Made by a program: the position numbers and the translations under genes. A DNA stretch of 64,000 bases from Solirubrobacter soli DSM 22325 (lineage in GTDB: Bacteria > Actinomycetota > Thermoleophilia > Solirubrobacterales > Solirubrobacteraceae): NCBI RefSeq assembly GCF_000423665.1, contig NZ_KE384071.1, forward strand, positions 570,765 to 634,764, in the 5' to 3' direction. Positions 43,145 to 57,381 of this stretch are shown piece after piece. How positions within the stretch are numbered: position 1 is the first letter of the stretch; every line of letters starts with the position of its first letter. Below the pieces are notes generated by a model that made no database searches, had not been told where the DNA came from, and was given only the letters and a program-made list of their open reading frames with translations.

Positions 43145-45722
43145 TCTTGTTCTTGCCCCCGTCGGCCTGCAGGAGGTACGTCCCCTTCAAGCGCGGGTAG
43201 GTCTTGACCTTCACCCGCTTGCCCTTGCGCTTGACCGTCTTGGTGCCGGTCGCCTTGACCTTGAGCGCGAGCTTCTTGCCCTTGATCGTGCCGGTGGCGA
43301 TCGTCACGCAGGCACGCGTGAGCTTGACCTTGTAGGTCGAGCGCTTCTTGGCGCCGATCTGCTTGCTGACCGAGAGACCCGGCTTGGCGACGCCGGCCTT
43401 GCGGGCGGCACCGCGCAGGCGGACGGTGAACGTGCGCGAGGTCTTCGGGTCGACGCACGTGGGCTTCGGAGCGGCCTGCGCCGCCGCCGCGTTGCAGCGC
43501 GCGATGAACGCGTCCAGCGCCGGGGCCTGCTCGGCGGGGAGCCCCGGGTCGGCGCGCCCGGCGCGGGCCTCGTCGCACGTCGCCGCGGCGACGCCTCCGG
43601 GCGCGACATGCACCGTCAGGTGCGTCGAGCCCATCGCCTCGCCGGCGCCGTCGACGAACTCGACGTCCGTCTCCGCGTCCGTGCCGGGGCTGAGCGCCGC
43701 GGTGTCGACGCGCACGCCGGCCGACCCCTGCGCGCCGGGCGCGAGGTCGATCGCAGCGCCGCTTGCCAGTGACACACCGGGCGGAGGAAGCACGAGCCGC
43801 GGTGTCACGCCGAACCCGGCCTGCCCGGCGTTGGACAGCACGAGCGGGATGCCGACGACGCCCGAGCCGGGATAGACCGTCACCTCGGTCGCGCCGGGGT
43901 TGAGCAGCGAGTACGTCGGCCACCAGACGCCATCCTTGATCGCCTGCGCGATCGTCGGTTCAGCCGTGCCCGGCTGACGGATGGCCGTCATCGCCGCATT
44001 GCGCGCGTCCCAGCCCTGCCCCACGCCCCAGAACTGCAGGTGTGTGTAGTCCTCGGACCCGTAGACGTAGTTGAGGTCCGGGCGCGTGCACGGGGTTTGA
44101 TCGTCGACGCACGCGGGGCTCTGGAGATTCGTGTTCGTCGACCCGTCGCGAACCGGGCCGTCGCAGTTCCAGTCGATGCCGCCCCAGCTGTCCTTGTAGG
44201 TCAGATCGCCGTTCGGGCACCAGAACTTGACCTGCAGATGCGCGAACGGATCGGGATCGAGCCCGTCCTCCTCCGCGAGGTCGTGCGTGTCCAGCGTGGC
44301 GTGCTCGATCGGCGAGAACCCGATGATCCCGTTGATCTGGCTGTTGCTCTGCAGCCCGGTGTTGGAATAGAAGTAGTTCATGATCGACAGGTAGTTCGCC
44401 TTCTGGTTGGCGTGCTGACTGGCGGGGTCCTCACCGTGCGCCCGCCCACCATGGCCGAGGCCGAGGTTGTGGCCGAGCTCGTGCGCGAGCGTGACCGCCT
44501 CCTGCGTATCCGTGGCGACGGCCTCGACCGGGCGCGCGAGGTCCTTCTTGTCCGGCTTCCACTCCAGCGCCTTCTTGGCCATGATCAGGTCGTGGCCCGG
44601 GATGCCCCGGCTCCAGCCCGTCGTGCACCCGTCGCCCACGCAGTCGATCTCGTCGACGTAGAGCACGTAGTGAAAGACCCCGCGCCGTGCACGGGTGACG
44701 TTCGCCGTTCGGAACTCGTCGAGTTGGCGCCAGTTGGCGTCCCATTCGGGGAAGCGCGTGCCGTTGCGGATCGCGTTCGCGCGGCTGCGCGAGCCCCACG
44801 TCTCGCCCGTGTTGACGTTCATCAGGGCATTCGGGCCGGCGTCGATGTGCAGGTGGATCCCCTGCGCGGCGCCGTCGTTGGGCACCGGGAAGCTGTTGTA
44901 CGAGCGCGCGGCCTTGTTCACGGCCGCGATCGACGGGTGCGCGTCGAAGCCGCCGCCCGCCGGGATCGGCCCGATCTTGCGCCCGTCCTTCGTCAGCCAG
45001 TCGACCTCGACGAACAGGTCCTTGCGCTTCGGATCGGCGCCCATGGCGGGCAGGTCGAGGTCGATCGTGCCGTCGCCGTCGGTGTCGGCGCCGTTGCGCT
45101 CCCAGTCGTCGGAGATGCCGTCGTGGTCGTCGTCGCGGTCGCCGACGCCGCGGGCGTCGGAGCAGATGCTGTCGACGAGGAAGAAGTTGCCCGTGTCGTG
45201 CACGACCACGTAGTCGATGTCGGGCGCGGGGCGCTTGATCCGCAGCTCGATCATCTTGCCGGTGTTGAGCGTCGTCGGCGTGGGGCCGGCCCGTTCGAGC
45301 AGGGTGCCGGAGCTGTCGTAGGCCTCGAGATAGACCGAGGTGTTCGCCGAGATGAGCAGGCTGAAGTCGCTCGCGTTGCCGACGGTCAGGTCGATCCGGC
45401 CGGCGCCCTGGCTCGTGCCCAGCCACGCCCAGTGCGTGCCCTGGCTGGTGTAGCTGCCGTTCGGGTACTTGCCGTTGTAGTTGTCCGTGGCGAAGTCGCC
45501 GACCCGCCACGTGAAGCCGTTGGTCGTCGTGAACTCGACGCCGGGGAAGCTCGCCGCCGAGAGATCGTCCTGGTCGTCGAAGGTCTCGAAGTCGATCCCG
45601 CCCGCGGTCGGGCAGTGATACGCGTCGGGGTTACCGATCGTCGTCACGCTGGGTGTGGCGGTGGCGGACGCCGGAACGCCCACTACAGCCACGAGGGCCA
45701 GCACCAATGCCAAACGCACCAT
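43116..45722 (-). CDS. Secreted metzincin-type metalloprotease with basic C-terminal domain
   Basis: The ATG at 45722 starts a signal peptide (MVRLALVLALVAVVGVPASA); 868 residues. A beta-sandwich domain (residues 25-180) precedes an acidic TSP3-like stretch DRDDDHDGISDDWERNGAD. The catalytic region has the full site LAHELGHNLGLGHGG near residue 415 (HExxHxxGxxH) and Met-turn YLSIMNYFYSN. Several Cys pairs suggest extracellular disulfides. The last 120 residues are lysine-rich beta (KGKKLALKVKATGTKTVKRK). It is the third metzincin-like gene in the window and is not close in sequence to the other two. Substrate unknown. Confidence 0.88.
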   Translation of the reverse strand: MVRLALVLALVAVVGVPASATATPSVTTIGNPDAYHCPTAGGIDFETFDDQDDLSAASFPGVEFTTTNGFTWRVGDFATDNYNGKYPNGSYTSQGTHWAWLGTSQGAGRIDLTVGNASDFSLLISANTSVYLEAYDSSGTLLERAGPTPTTLNTGKMIELRIKRPAPDIDYVVVHDTGNFFLVDSICSDARGVGDRDDDHDGISDDWERNGADTDGDGTIDLDLPAMGADPKRKDLFVEVDWLTKDGRKIGPIPAGGGFDAHPSIAAVNKAARSYNSFPVPNDGAAQGIHLHIDAGPNALMNVNTGETWGSRSRANAIRNGTRFPEWDANWRQLDEFRTANVTRARRGVFHYVLYVDEIDCVGDGCTTGWSRGIPGHDLIMAKKALEWKPDKKDLARPVEAVATDTQEAVTLAHELGHNLGLGHGGRAHGEDPASQHANQKANYLSIMNYFYSNTGLQSNSQINGIIGFSPIEHATLDTHDLAEEDGLDPDPFAHLQVKFWCPNGDLTYKDSWGGIDWNCDGPVRDGSTNTNLQSPACVDDQTPCTRPDLNYVYGSEDYTHLQFWGVGQGWDARNAAMTAIRQPGTAEPTIAQAIKDGVWWPTYSLLNPGATEVTVYPGSGVVGIPLVLSNAGQAGFGVTPRLVLPPPGVSLASGAAIDLAPGAQGSAGVRVDTAALSPGTDAETDVEFVDGAGEAMGSTHLTVHVAPGGVAAATCDEARAGRADPGLPAEQAPALDAFIARCNAAAAQAAPKPTCVDPKTSRTFTVRLRGAARKAGVAKPGLSVSKQIGAKKRSTYKVKLTRACVTIATGTIKGKKLALKVKATGTKTVKRKGKRVKVKTYPRLKGTYLLQADGGKNKIKAVKVKFA

Positions 45723-45830
45723 CGACCGACGGGATTGCACAGCGGACCTCCATGCCGGGGGCAACTCTCCGCGCGGACGGCCGCGGTGGGCAGGACCCTA
45801 CATGAAGGTTGCTGCGCGGTGGAGAAAGTT

Positions 45831-46145
45831 TCAGCGTGACAGCATCGGCGAAGGCGGAATCCGCGTCGTCCCGGTGACCTGCGGGATCCGCATCCCGACC
45901 TGATCCTCGAAGCACCAGCACCAGTCCTCGCCCGGCTCCAGCGAGCGGATGATCGGGTGCTCGAGCGACGCGTGCGCGGTCGCGTGCTTGTTGGGCGAGT
46001 CGTCGCAGCAGCCGACGTGGCCGCAGTGCAGGCAGATACGCAGGTGCAGCCAGACGCCACCGGTCTTGAGGCAGTCCTCGCAGCCGGCGACCTCCTCCGG
46101 CAGCTCGGTGATCTCGATCGTGTCCAGGTGCGTGCAACTCGTCAT
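45831..46145 (-). CDS. ZnF-UBP (ubiquitin-protease-type zinc finger) protein
   Basis: A 104-residue protein that is almost entirely one ZnF-UBP domain: CTHLD, AGCEDCLKTGG, WLHLRICLHCGHVGCCDDS, then NKHATAHASLEHPIIRSLEP and EDWCWCFEDQ. The Cys/His ligands of the zinc sites are all present, as is the R/W-rich pocket that in eukaryotic USP5 or HDAC6 holds a free C-terminal Gly-Gly. Bacteria of this group have no ubiquitin, so the partner must be something else. Its ATG overlaps the stop of the histidine kinase gene (ATGA, 46142-46145), making it the last gene of a three-gene unit. Confidence 0.9.
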   Translation of the reverse strand: MTSCTHLDTIEITELPEEVAGCEDCLKTGGVWLHLRICLHCGHVGCCDDSPNKHATAHASLEHPIIRSLEPGEDWCWCFEDQVGMRIPQVTGTTRIPPSPMLSR

Positions 46146-47536
46146 TTCTTCACTCCATCGAGGGGCAGCCAGACGTGGAAGACCGTGCCGCCGTCGCCTG
46201 TGTCGAACGTGATCGAGCCGCTGTGGCGCTGTTCGACGATGCGCCGCGCGGTGTCCAGCCCCATGCCCGTGCCGCTGCCCGGGGCTTTCGTGGTGAAGAA
46301 GGGATCGAAGATGTGCGAGCGCGCCTCGGCCGGGATGCCGGGTCCGTCGTCGGCGATGTCGACCTTGATGCAGCCGTTGTCGGGCCGCGTCGTGATCTGG
46401 ATCTCGCCGGTCTCGCCGAGCGCGCCGATCGCGTTGTCGAGCAGGTTCGTCCAGACCTGGTTGAGCTCGGAGCCGTACATCATCAGCTGCGGCAGCGTCT
46501 TGTCGTAGTCGCGCTTGACCCTGATCTGCGTGTGCTTGAGCTTGTGGCCGAGCATGACCAGCGTGCTGTCGATGCCCTCGTGGACGTCGGCCTGCACGAC
46601 CCCGCCGCGGTCCATGTACGCGTAGGTCTTGATCGCCTTGACCAGGCCGGACATGCGCTCGGTGGACTCGACGAGCTCGGTCGCGAGCTCGTGCGCGGTC
46701 AGCGACGCGGCGACCCACGCGAGCGTCTTGCCCGTCGCCGGACCGGCGACCGCCTGCACGCGGTCGACCCAGTCGGCGTCGAGCCCGGACAGCGCGAGCG
46801 GCTCGGCGAACTTCCAGGCGTCCTCGATGTCGCGGTCCTCGAGCGTCTCGAGCATCGCGTCCTCGGCGTCGGACGCGTCGAGGGCGTCGAGCGAGCCGCG
46901 CACCATGCACATGCCGAGCGCCTCCTGCTGGAGCCGCAGCAGCTTCTCCGCGTCGGTGCGCTCGATCCCGCTGTTGACGAACGCGTGCAGCGCGTGGTTG
47001 ATGACCTCGACGGCGTCGACGAGGTCGGACGCCGCGCGGCGCGCGGCCGCGGCGGGGTTGTTGAGCTCGTGGGCGAGGCCCGCGGCCATCGTGCCGAGCG
47101 AGGTCAGCCGCTCGCGCGACGACTCGCGCTGGTTGAGTCCCCGCATCACCGGCCCGATCACGTGCATGACCTTGCGGTGCACCGTGTGGTCCTGGAGCGC
47201 GAGCTCGATGAAGCGGTCGCGGGGGACGATCGCCACGCGGCACGGGCCGTCGGCCTCGACCGTGATCGGGACGGGGCTCTCGGTGATCGCCGCGATCGCG
47301 CCGATCCACGTCGGCGCGGTGTTCGCGTTGCCCGGCTCGCGCCGGCCGTCGACGGTCATGAAGGCCTTCGTGCGCCCGGTGAACAGCAGCAGCGGGCCCG
47401 GCGAGGAGCCCTGCTCGAGCAGCACGTCGCCGTCGTCGGCGTCCCTGATCTCGATCGTCGCCGCCCAGGCGTCGAGGCGCTCGTCGGAGAGCTCCTCGAA
47501 GAGGTCCATGCCGCGGAGCTCCTCTCGAACGGTCAT
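46142..47536 (-). CDS. cNMP-binding-domain sensor histidine kinase
   Basis: A 464-residue soluble kinase. Residues 5-120 form a cyclic-nucleotide-binding-like domain (LFEELSDERLDAWAATIEI, VLLEQGSSPGPLLLF, CRVAIVPRDRFIELA). A dimerisation helix follows with the H-box TSLGTMAAGLAHELNNPAAA (His156), then an unusually long helical insert (residues 175-270). The catalytic domain has ELNQVWTNLLDNAIGAL (N box), DDGPGIP (G1), IFDPFFTTKAPGS (F) and GTGMGLDTARRI (G2). There are no membrane segments. It is coupled by ATGA overlaps to the reductase-fusion gene upstream and the ZnF-UBP gene downstream. Confidence 0.92.
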   Translation of the reverse strand: MTVREELRGMDLFEELSDERLDAWAATIEIRDADDGDVLLEQGSSPGPLLLFTGRTKAFMTVDGRREPGNANTAPTWIGAIAAITESPVPITVEADGPCRVAIVPRDRFIELALQDHTVHRKVMHVIGPVMRGLNQRESSRERLTSLGTMAAGLAHELNNPAAAARRAASDLVDAVEVINHALHAFVNSGIERTDAEKLLRLQQEALGMCMVRGSLDALDASDAEDAMLETLEDRDIEDAWKFAEPLALSGLDADWVDRVQAVAGPATGKTLAWVAASLTAHELATELVESTERMSGLVKAIKTYAYMDRGGVVQADVHEGIDSTLVMLGHKLKHTQIRVKRDYDKTLPQLMMYGSELNQVWTNLLDNAIGALGETGEIQITTRPDNGCIKVDIADDGPGIPAEARSHIFDPFFTTKAPGSGTGMGLDTARRIVEQRHSGSITFDTGDGGTVFHVWLPLDGVKK

Positions 47537-49191
47537 TCGGCGAGGTACTCGTGGATCAGGGACACGGCCATCGAGCCTTCGCCGACCGCGCTCGCGACGC
47601 GCTTGATCGAGCGCGCGCGCACGTCGCCGGCGACGAACACGCCGGGCACGGTGGTCTCGAGCACGTACGGGTCGCGCTTGAGCGGGAAGCCCGCGGCCTT
47701 GGCGTCCGCGCCGGCGAGGATGAAGCCGCGCTTGTCGCGGCCGACGACGCCCTCCAGCCAGTCGGTGCGCGGGGCGGCGCCGATGAACACGAACGTCGCG
47801 TCGACGTCCTCGTCGTGCTCGCCGTCGTCGTCGCGGATCCGCAACGAGTGCAGGTGGTCGTTCCCCTCGGCCGCCACGGCCTGCGCGTGCGTCCGCACGT
47901 CGATGTTCGGGATGTTCGCGATCTGCTCGATCAGGTAGTGCGACATCGACTTCTCGAGGCTGTCGCCGCGGACGAGCATCGTGACCTTGCCCGCGTAGCC
48001 GGAGAAGTGCACGGCGGCCTGGCCGGCGGAGTTCGCGCCGCCGATGATCACCACGTGCTGGTCCTTGCACGAGCGCGCCTCGGTCAGCGCCGCGCCGTAG
48101 TAGATGCCCTTGCCGGTGAAGGTCTCGAAGCCGGGGGCGGTCAGCTGGTTGTAGGAGACGCCGCTCGCCACCAGCACGCAGTTGGCGGAGAGCGTCCCAC
48201 CGCCGGAGAGCTCGACGATCCGCCCGGCGCCCTCGACCCGCAGCGCGGTCGCGTCCTGGATCGAGAGCAGCTCGGCGCCGAGGCGGCGCGCCTGGTCGGT
48301 GGCGCGTCTCGCCAGATCCGAGCCGGAGAGACCTGCCGGGAAGCCGAGGTAGTTCTCGATGCGGCTGCTCGTTCCCGCCTGCCCGCCCGGAGCTTCGCGC
48401 TCGACCATCACGGTCTTCAAGCCCTCGGATGCGCCGTACACCGCCGCCGCGAGGCCCGCGGGCCCGCCACCGACGATCGCCAGGTCGTAGTGGTCGGACG
48501 CCGGCGCCGCGGACACGCCGAGGCGCTCCGCGAGCTCGAGGATCGTCGGGCGCTCGAGCATCGTCCCGTCCTCGAGCAGCGCGACCGGCAGCCGCTCGCC
48601 GTCGACGTCGGCGACGGTCAGCAACTCGCGCGCCTCGGCGTCGCGCTCGACGTCCAGCCAGCGCATCGGCACGCGGTTGCGGGCGAGGAAGTCGCGCAGG
48701 TCGTGGCTGTCGCGGCTGAAGCGGTGACCGATGACCCGCACGCCGCCGGACTCGAGCGCAGCGCCCGCCTCCCACGTCGTCAGCAGGTCCTCCACCACCG
48801 GATAGAGCTGCTCCTCCGGCGGGTCCCACGGCTTGAGCAGGTAGTAGTCGAGGTCGACCTCGTTGATCGCCTGGATCGCCGCCTCGGTGTCCGCGTAGGC
48901 CGTCAGCAGCACGCGCTTGGCGTCCGGCACGAGCTTGCGCGCCTCGACCAGGTACTCGGTGCCGGACATCACGGGCATGCGCTGATCGGCGACGAGCAGC
49001 GCGACCTGCTCGCCGCGGCTGACGAGTTCCTTGAGCGCCTTCAGCGCCTCGTCGCCGGATGTCGCGCGCACGATCCGGTAGCGCTCGCCGAACTGCCGGC
49101 GCAGGTCGCGGGCGACGGCCGCCAGGACGGCGGGCTCGTCGTCGACGCAGACGATCGCCGGACGGCGGCGGCGGGGCTCGGATGCCTCCAT
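47533..49191 (-). CDS. Fused response regulator / Grx-like / thioredoxin-reductase-like flavoprotein
   Basis: A 552-residue three-part protein. Residues 10-135 are a receiver domain (IVCVDDEP acidic pair, VADQRMPVMSG with phospho-acceptor Asp69, YLLKPW Lys120). Residues 150-228 have a glutaredoxin-like pattern (VIGHRFSRDSHDLRDFLARN, RLPVALLEDGTML) but no CxxC. From 236 on it is a thioredoxin-reductase-type flavoprotein: LAIVGGGPAGLAAAVYGASE (FAD), APGGQAGTSSRIENYLGFP, VVIIGGANSAGQAAVHFSGY (NADPH) and VPGVFVAGDVRARSIKRVAS. The redox CATC motif of true TrxB is missing; that position reads YYGAALTEARSC. Receiver control of an NADPH-flavin domain would link phosphorylation to redox state. It is the first gene of the three-gene unit. 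Confidence 0.92.
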   Translation of the reverse strand: MEASEPRRRRPAIVCVDDEPAVLAAVARDLRRQFGERYRIVRATSGDEALKALKELVSRGEQVALLVADQRMPVMSGTEYLVEARKLVPDAKRVLLTAYADTEAAIQAINEVDLDYYLLKPWDPPEEQLYPVVEDLLTTWEAGAALESGGVRVIGHRFSRDSHDLRDFLARNRVPMRWLDVERDAEARELLTVADVDGERLPVALLEDGTMLERPTILELAERLGVSAAPASDHYDLAIVGGGPAGLAAAVYGASEGLKTVMVEREAPGGQAGTSSRIENYLGFPAGLSGSDLARRATDQARRLGAELLSIQDATALRVEGAGRIVELSGGGTLSANCVLVASGVSYNQLTAPGFETFTGKGIYYGAALTEARSCKDQHVVIIGGANSAGQAAVHFSGYAGKVTMLVRGDSLEKSMSHYLIEQIANIPNIDVRTHAQAVAAEGNDHLHSLRIRDDDGEHDEDVDATFVFIGAAPRTDWLEGVVGRDKRGFILAGADAKAAGFPLKRDPYVLETTVPGVFVAGDVRARSIKRVASAVGEGSMAVSLIHEYLAE

Positions 49192-49201
49192 GCCAGAAAC
49201 C

Positions 49202-50155
49202 CTAGATGACCTGGACCGGCGTCCCGATGGCCACGAAGTCGTAGACGAGCTTGGCCTCCGGCAGCGGGACGCGGGCGCAGCCGTGGGACGCGGGGTTCGC
49301 GGGAACGTCGGCGTAGCCGTGGATCGCCCATCCGCCCACCCAGTAGGCCGCGTACGGCAGCCAGGTCTTGTACGGCACCGACCAGGACTTGACCTCCTTG
49401 CGGTAGATCTTCCACTTGCCGGGCGGGGTGCCGATGTCGGGGCTGTCGCCGCCGATCCCGGTGGAGGTGTGGATCGCGCGCACGACGCGCCCGTTGTTGA
49501 TCAGCAGCAGGACGCCGCGCGACCGGTAGATCTCGACCCGCTTGCCCTTGCTCGAGCGGTCGAGCGGAAGCGGGCGGCCGGCCTTGTCGAGCTTGCCCTG
49601 GGTCATCGGGCCGACGACGCCGTCGCGGGTCAGGCCGCTCCAGGCCTGGAAGGCGATCACCGCCTGCATCGTCCGGTAGTCCCACTTGCCGGTCACGGCG
49701 TCGTTCGGGAGGTAGCCGAGGCTCGCGAGCTTGGTCTGCACGGCCTTCGGGTCCGCGGGCGCCGCCGTCTTCTTCGTCGGCGGCTTGGGCATCGTGAACG
49801 GCTCGGGCCCGAAGTCCCCGCGGCTGTACGACTTCCCGTCGATCTCAACCTCGTCCTCGCCCGTCGCCGTGGCGGTGTAGACGACCTGCGCCAGCGACGC
49901 GTACTCGAGGTTGGGCGTGAAGTCGATGCTCGTGTCCTTGATCGTGAACGTCTCGCCGGCCGGGATCGTCGTGCCGTAGCCGGCCGGCGGGCCCTTGAGC
50001 AGCTCCTTGATGGCCGGCTCCATGCCGGCGGGGAGGTCGCGGGTCACGTAGGCGAGCTGCTCGCCCTTCGTGAAGTAGATGCGGGTGTCGTCCGCGCGGG
50101 CGACCGCCGGAGCGAGGAACACGACGACGGCAGCGAGCAGGGCGGCGCGGAACAT
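49202..50155 (-). CDS. L,D-transpeptidase (YkuD) with GerMN-like and peptidoglycan-binding domains
   Basis: A 317-residue exported protein with signal peptide ending ARA. Residues 22-115 resemble a GerMN domain (YFTKGEQLAYVTRDLPAG, AIKELLKGPPAGYG, SLAQVVYTATA). Then comes a PG_binding_1 repeat (VQTKLASLGYLPNDAVTGKW, YRTMQAVIAFQAWSGLTRDG). The C-terminal YkuD domain carries IHGYADVPANPASHGCARVP, the HGx...SHGCxR active site with catalytic Cys. It would crosslink peptidoglycan stems or attach proteins to them. It lies 10 bases upstream of the reductase-fusion gene on the same strand and may be transcribed with that cassette. Confidence 0.92.
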   Translation of the reverse strand: MFRAALLAAVVVFLAPAVARADDTRIYFTKGEQLAYVTRDLPAGMEPAIKELLKGPPAGYGTTIPAGETFTIKDTSIDFTPNLEYASLAQVVYTATATGEDEVEIDGKSYSRGDFGPEPFTMPKPPTKKTAAPADPKAVQTKLASLGYLPNDAVTGKWDYRTMQAVIAFQAWSGLTRDGVVGPMTQGKLDKAGRPLPLDRSSKGKRVEIYRSRGVLLLINNGRVVRAIHTSTGIGGDSPDIGTPPGKWKIYRKEVKSWSVPYKTWLPYAAYWVGGWAIHGYADVPANPASHGCARVPLPEAKLVYDFVAIGTPVQVI

Positions 50156-50199
50156 GGCCCGGCAGTCTGGCGAGGAGCGGGCCGGCGTGCATCCGTCGC

Positions 50200-52046
50200 A
50201 TGACTGCGGTCATGATGCAGCGCGTGCTCGACGCGATCGAAGCCGCGGTGGATGCCGCCACACACGGCGGCCACGGACGGCTCTTCCTCCTCCATGGGCG
50301 GCTCGACGAGGCGCTGAGCGGCTTCGCCCATCACCGCGGTGAGCTGCTCGTCGGCGCCTTCGGGCCGGGCGGCGACTTCGCGGACGCCGACCCGGACACG
50401 CTGGTCGCCGACGTCCAGGCGCTGCTCGACGGCGGGCGCACGGTCGTGCTCGGGCTGGCCGACATCGATCGCGCGTTCCCGCCGCTGCGCTGGCATGACG
50501 TGTTCCTCGCCCACACGCTGCCCGCGCTGGTCGCCGAGCACCGGCTGGTCGTCGTCGCCTCGTGCACGGTCGACGCCGTGCTCGAAGGGCTCGACGCCGA
50601 GCGGCTGACGCTCCCCGCCGGCCCTGTGGACGTCGCCGCCGCGGACGCGCCGCTGCGGGACGCGTTCGCGCACCTCGACGAGCCGACCGCCGCCGCGGGC
50701 GTCGCGCTCGCGGACCGGGTGCTGCGGACCGCGGCCTTGGAGGGCGAGGTCTTCACGGTCGCCGCGGTCGCGCGCGTGCTCGACGAGGACGCCGACCAGC
50801 TCACCGATTGGCTGGACGACCACCTGGACGACGTGCTGGAGGACATCGGCTTCACCTCCGGCCGCGAACGCCAGCTCGCGCGCTACCGGTTCCGCGCGCA
50901 CGAGGTGTGGCGCGCCCTGCACGCCGATCCGCCCGGGCGACGCGTGGCGCGCCGCTACGCCGACGCGCTCGCCGACCTCTACGGGCCGGCCGCGGCGCCG
51001 GTCGCGCTGCGGATCTGGGAGCTGTCGGCGTCCGAGGACCCGCAGGACTATCTGCAGCTCGCCAACGGGGCCGCCACCGAGCACGATCACGTCCGGCTGC
51101 TCGAGGCCTCCCCCAACCTCGCATCGTTGCGCGCGGTCGTGTTCTCGCTGCCGAGCGACGAGCTGCTGCGCCATGCGCGGGTGCTCGCCGCCGGGGAGGG
51201 CTCGCCGGAGCTCTACGACGTGCTGGGCGTCGCCGCCGCGCGCGAGCAGTGGCTCGGGGACGCCGCGCGCTGCCAGGCACTCGCGCTCGACCTGGTGGAC
51301 GACCCGTTCGCCGTCGTGCAGCGCTGCATCGGCCTGGCGGGCGCGCTGCTCGAGCTCGCGCGCTGGCAGACGGGCGGCGAGCCGCGGCTGGGGCTCTCGG
51401 TCGACTGGCTCGACGCGATCGTGGGTGAGCCGGAGCGGCTGCAGGAAGAGGCCTCGCTGCGGCTCGAACGCGCCGGGACGGCGCTCGAGCGCGTCGCGGA
51501 GGGTGACCGCGAGCACTGGCGCGCCCACCTTCAGCACGCGGTCGCGCAGCTGGACGCCGTGCGCGGCGACCACGAGGCGGCGCGGGCGGGCGAGGAGCAC
51601 GCCCTCGAGCTGCTCGTCGCGTCGCCGTCGGACTGCAACCTGCCGATGCTCGCGCTGTTCGCGCTCGCCGATGCGCGCACGGAGCTCGCCGACCACGACG
51701 GTGCCCGCGAGGCCGCGCGCCAGGGCGTGCAGGTCGCGGTCGCGCGCTCGGAGCTCGGCGAGGCGGCCCGCGGGCTGGCGAAGGTCGGGCGGGCGGAGCT
51801 GGCGCTCGGCGACTCCGGCGCCGCGGCGCAGGTGCTCGCGTTCAGCCTCGTGATCGTGCGCGAGCTCGGGCTGCGCTGGGCCGAGCCCGGCCTGTGGGCG
51901 CAGCTGGCGGAGTGCCTTGACGGGGAGGCCGCGCAGACCTGCCTGACGATGGCGGGCGACGAGCGGGCGCCCGCCTTCCTTCGCGAGGTGACCGGCATCG
52001 ATCGCGACGCGACCGAGGCGTTCCTCGGGTCCCTCGCCGGCGGCGG

Positions 52047-52050
<4 letters not shown>
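50200..52050 (+). CDS. Large TPR-rich protein with degenerate NTPase-like N terminus
   Basis: A 616-residue cytosolic protein, extremely Ala/Leu/Glu/Asp-rich. Residues 20-230 look like a degenerate STAND/AAA module: GRLFLLHGRLDEALSGF where a P-loop would be, and TVVLGLADIDRAF where Walker B would be, but no GxxGxGK(S/T) motif. HAEVWRAL-like helices follow. Residues 330-600 consist of repeated helical pairs (ALFALADARTELADHDGARE, GLAKVGRAELALGDSGAAAQ) typical of TPRs. The C-terminal GLRWAEPGLWAQLAECLDG resembles LuxR-type ATPase regulators, but no HTH is present. The start could also be the ATG at 50212. Function unknown. Confidence 0.6.
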
Positions 52051-57314
<5,264 letters not shown>

Positions 57315-57381
57315 CGCGCGGAGAGGCTAGGTGGGCCTGTTGGTCCCTACAACAGGACCAAGGTCTAGAAATGCAACCGAT

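Noticed and set aside
45831..46145. Evidence for a bacterial ubiquitin-like conjugation system (E1/E2/DUB)
   Set aside because: Only a zinc finger is present; there are no E1-, E2-, JAB- or ubiquitin-like genes next to it.
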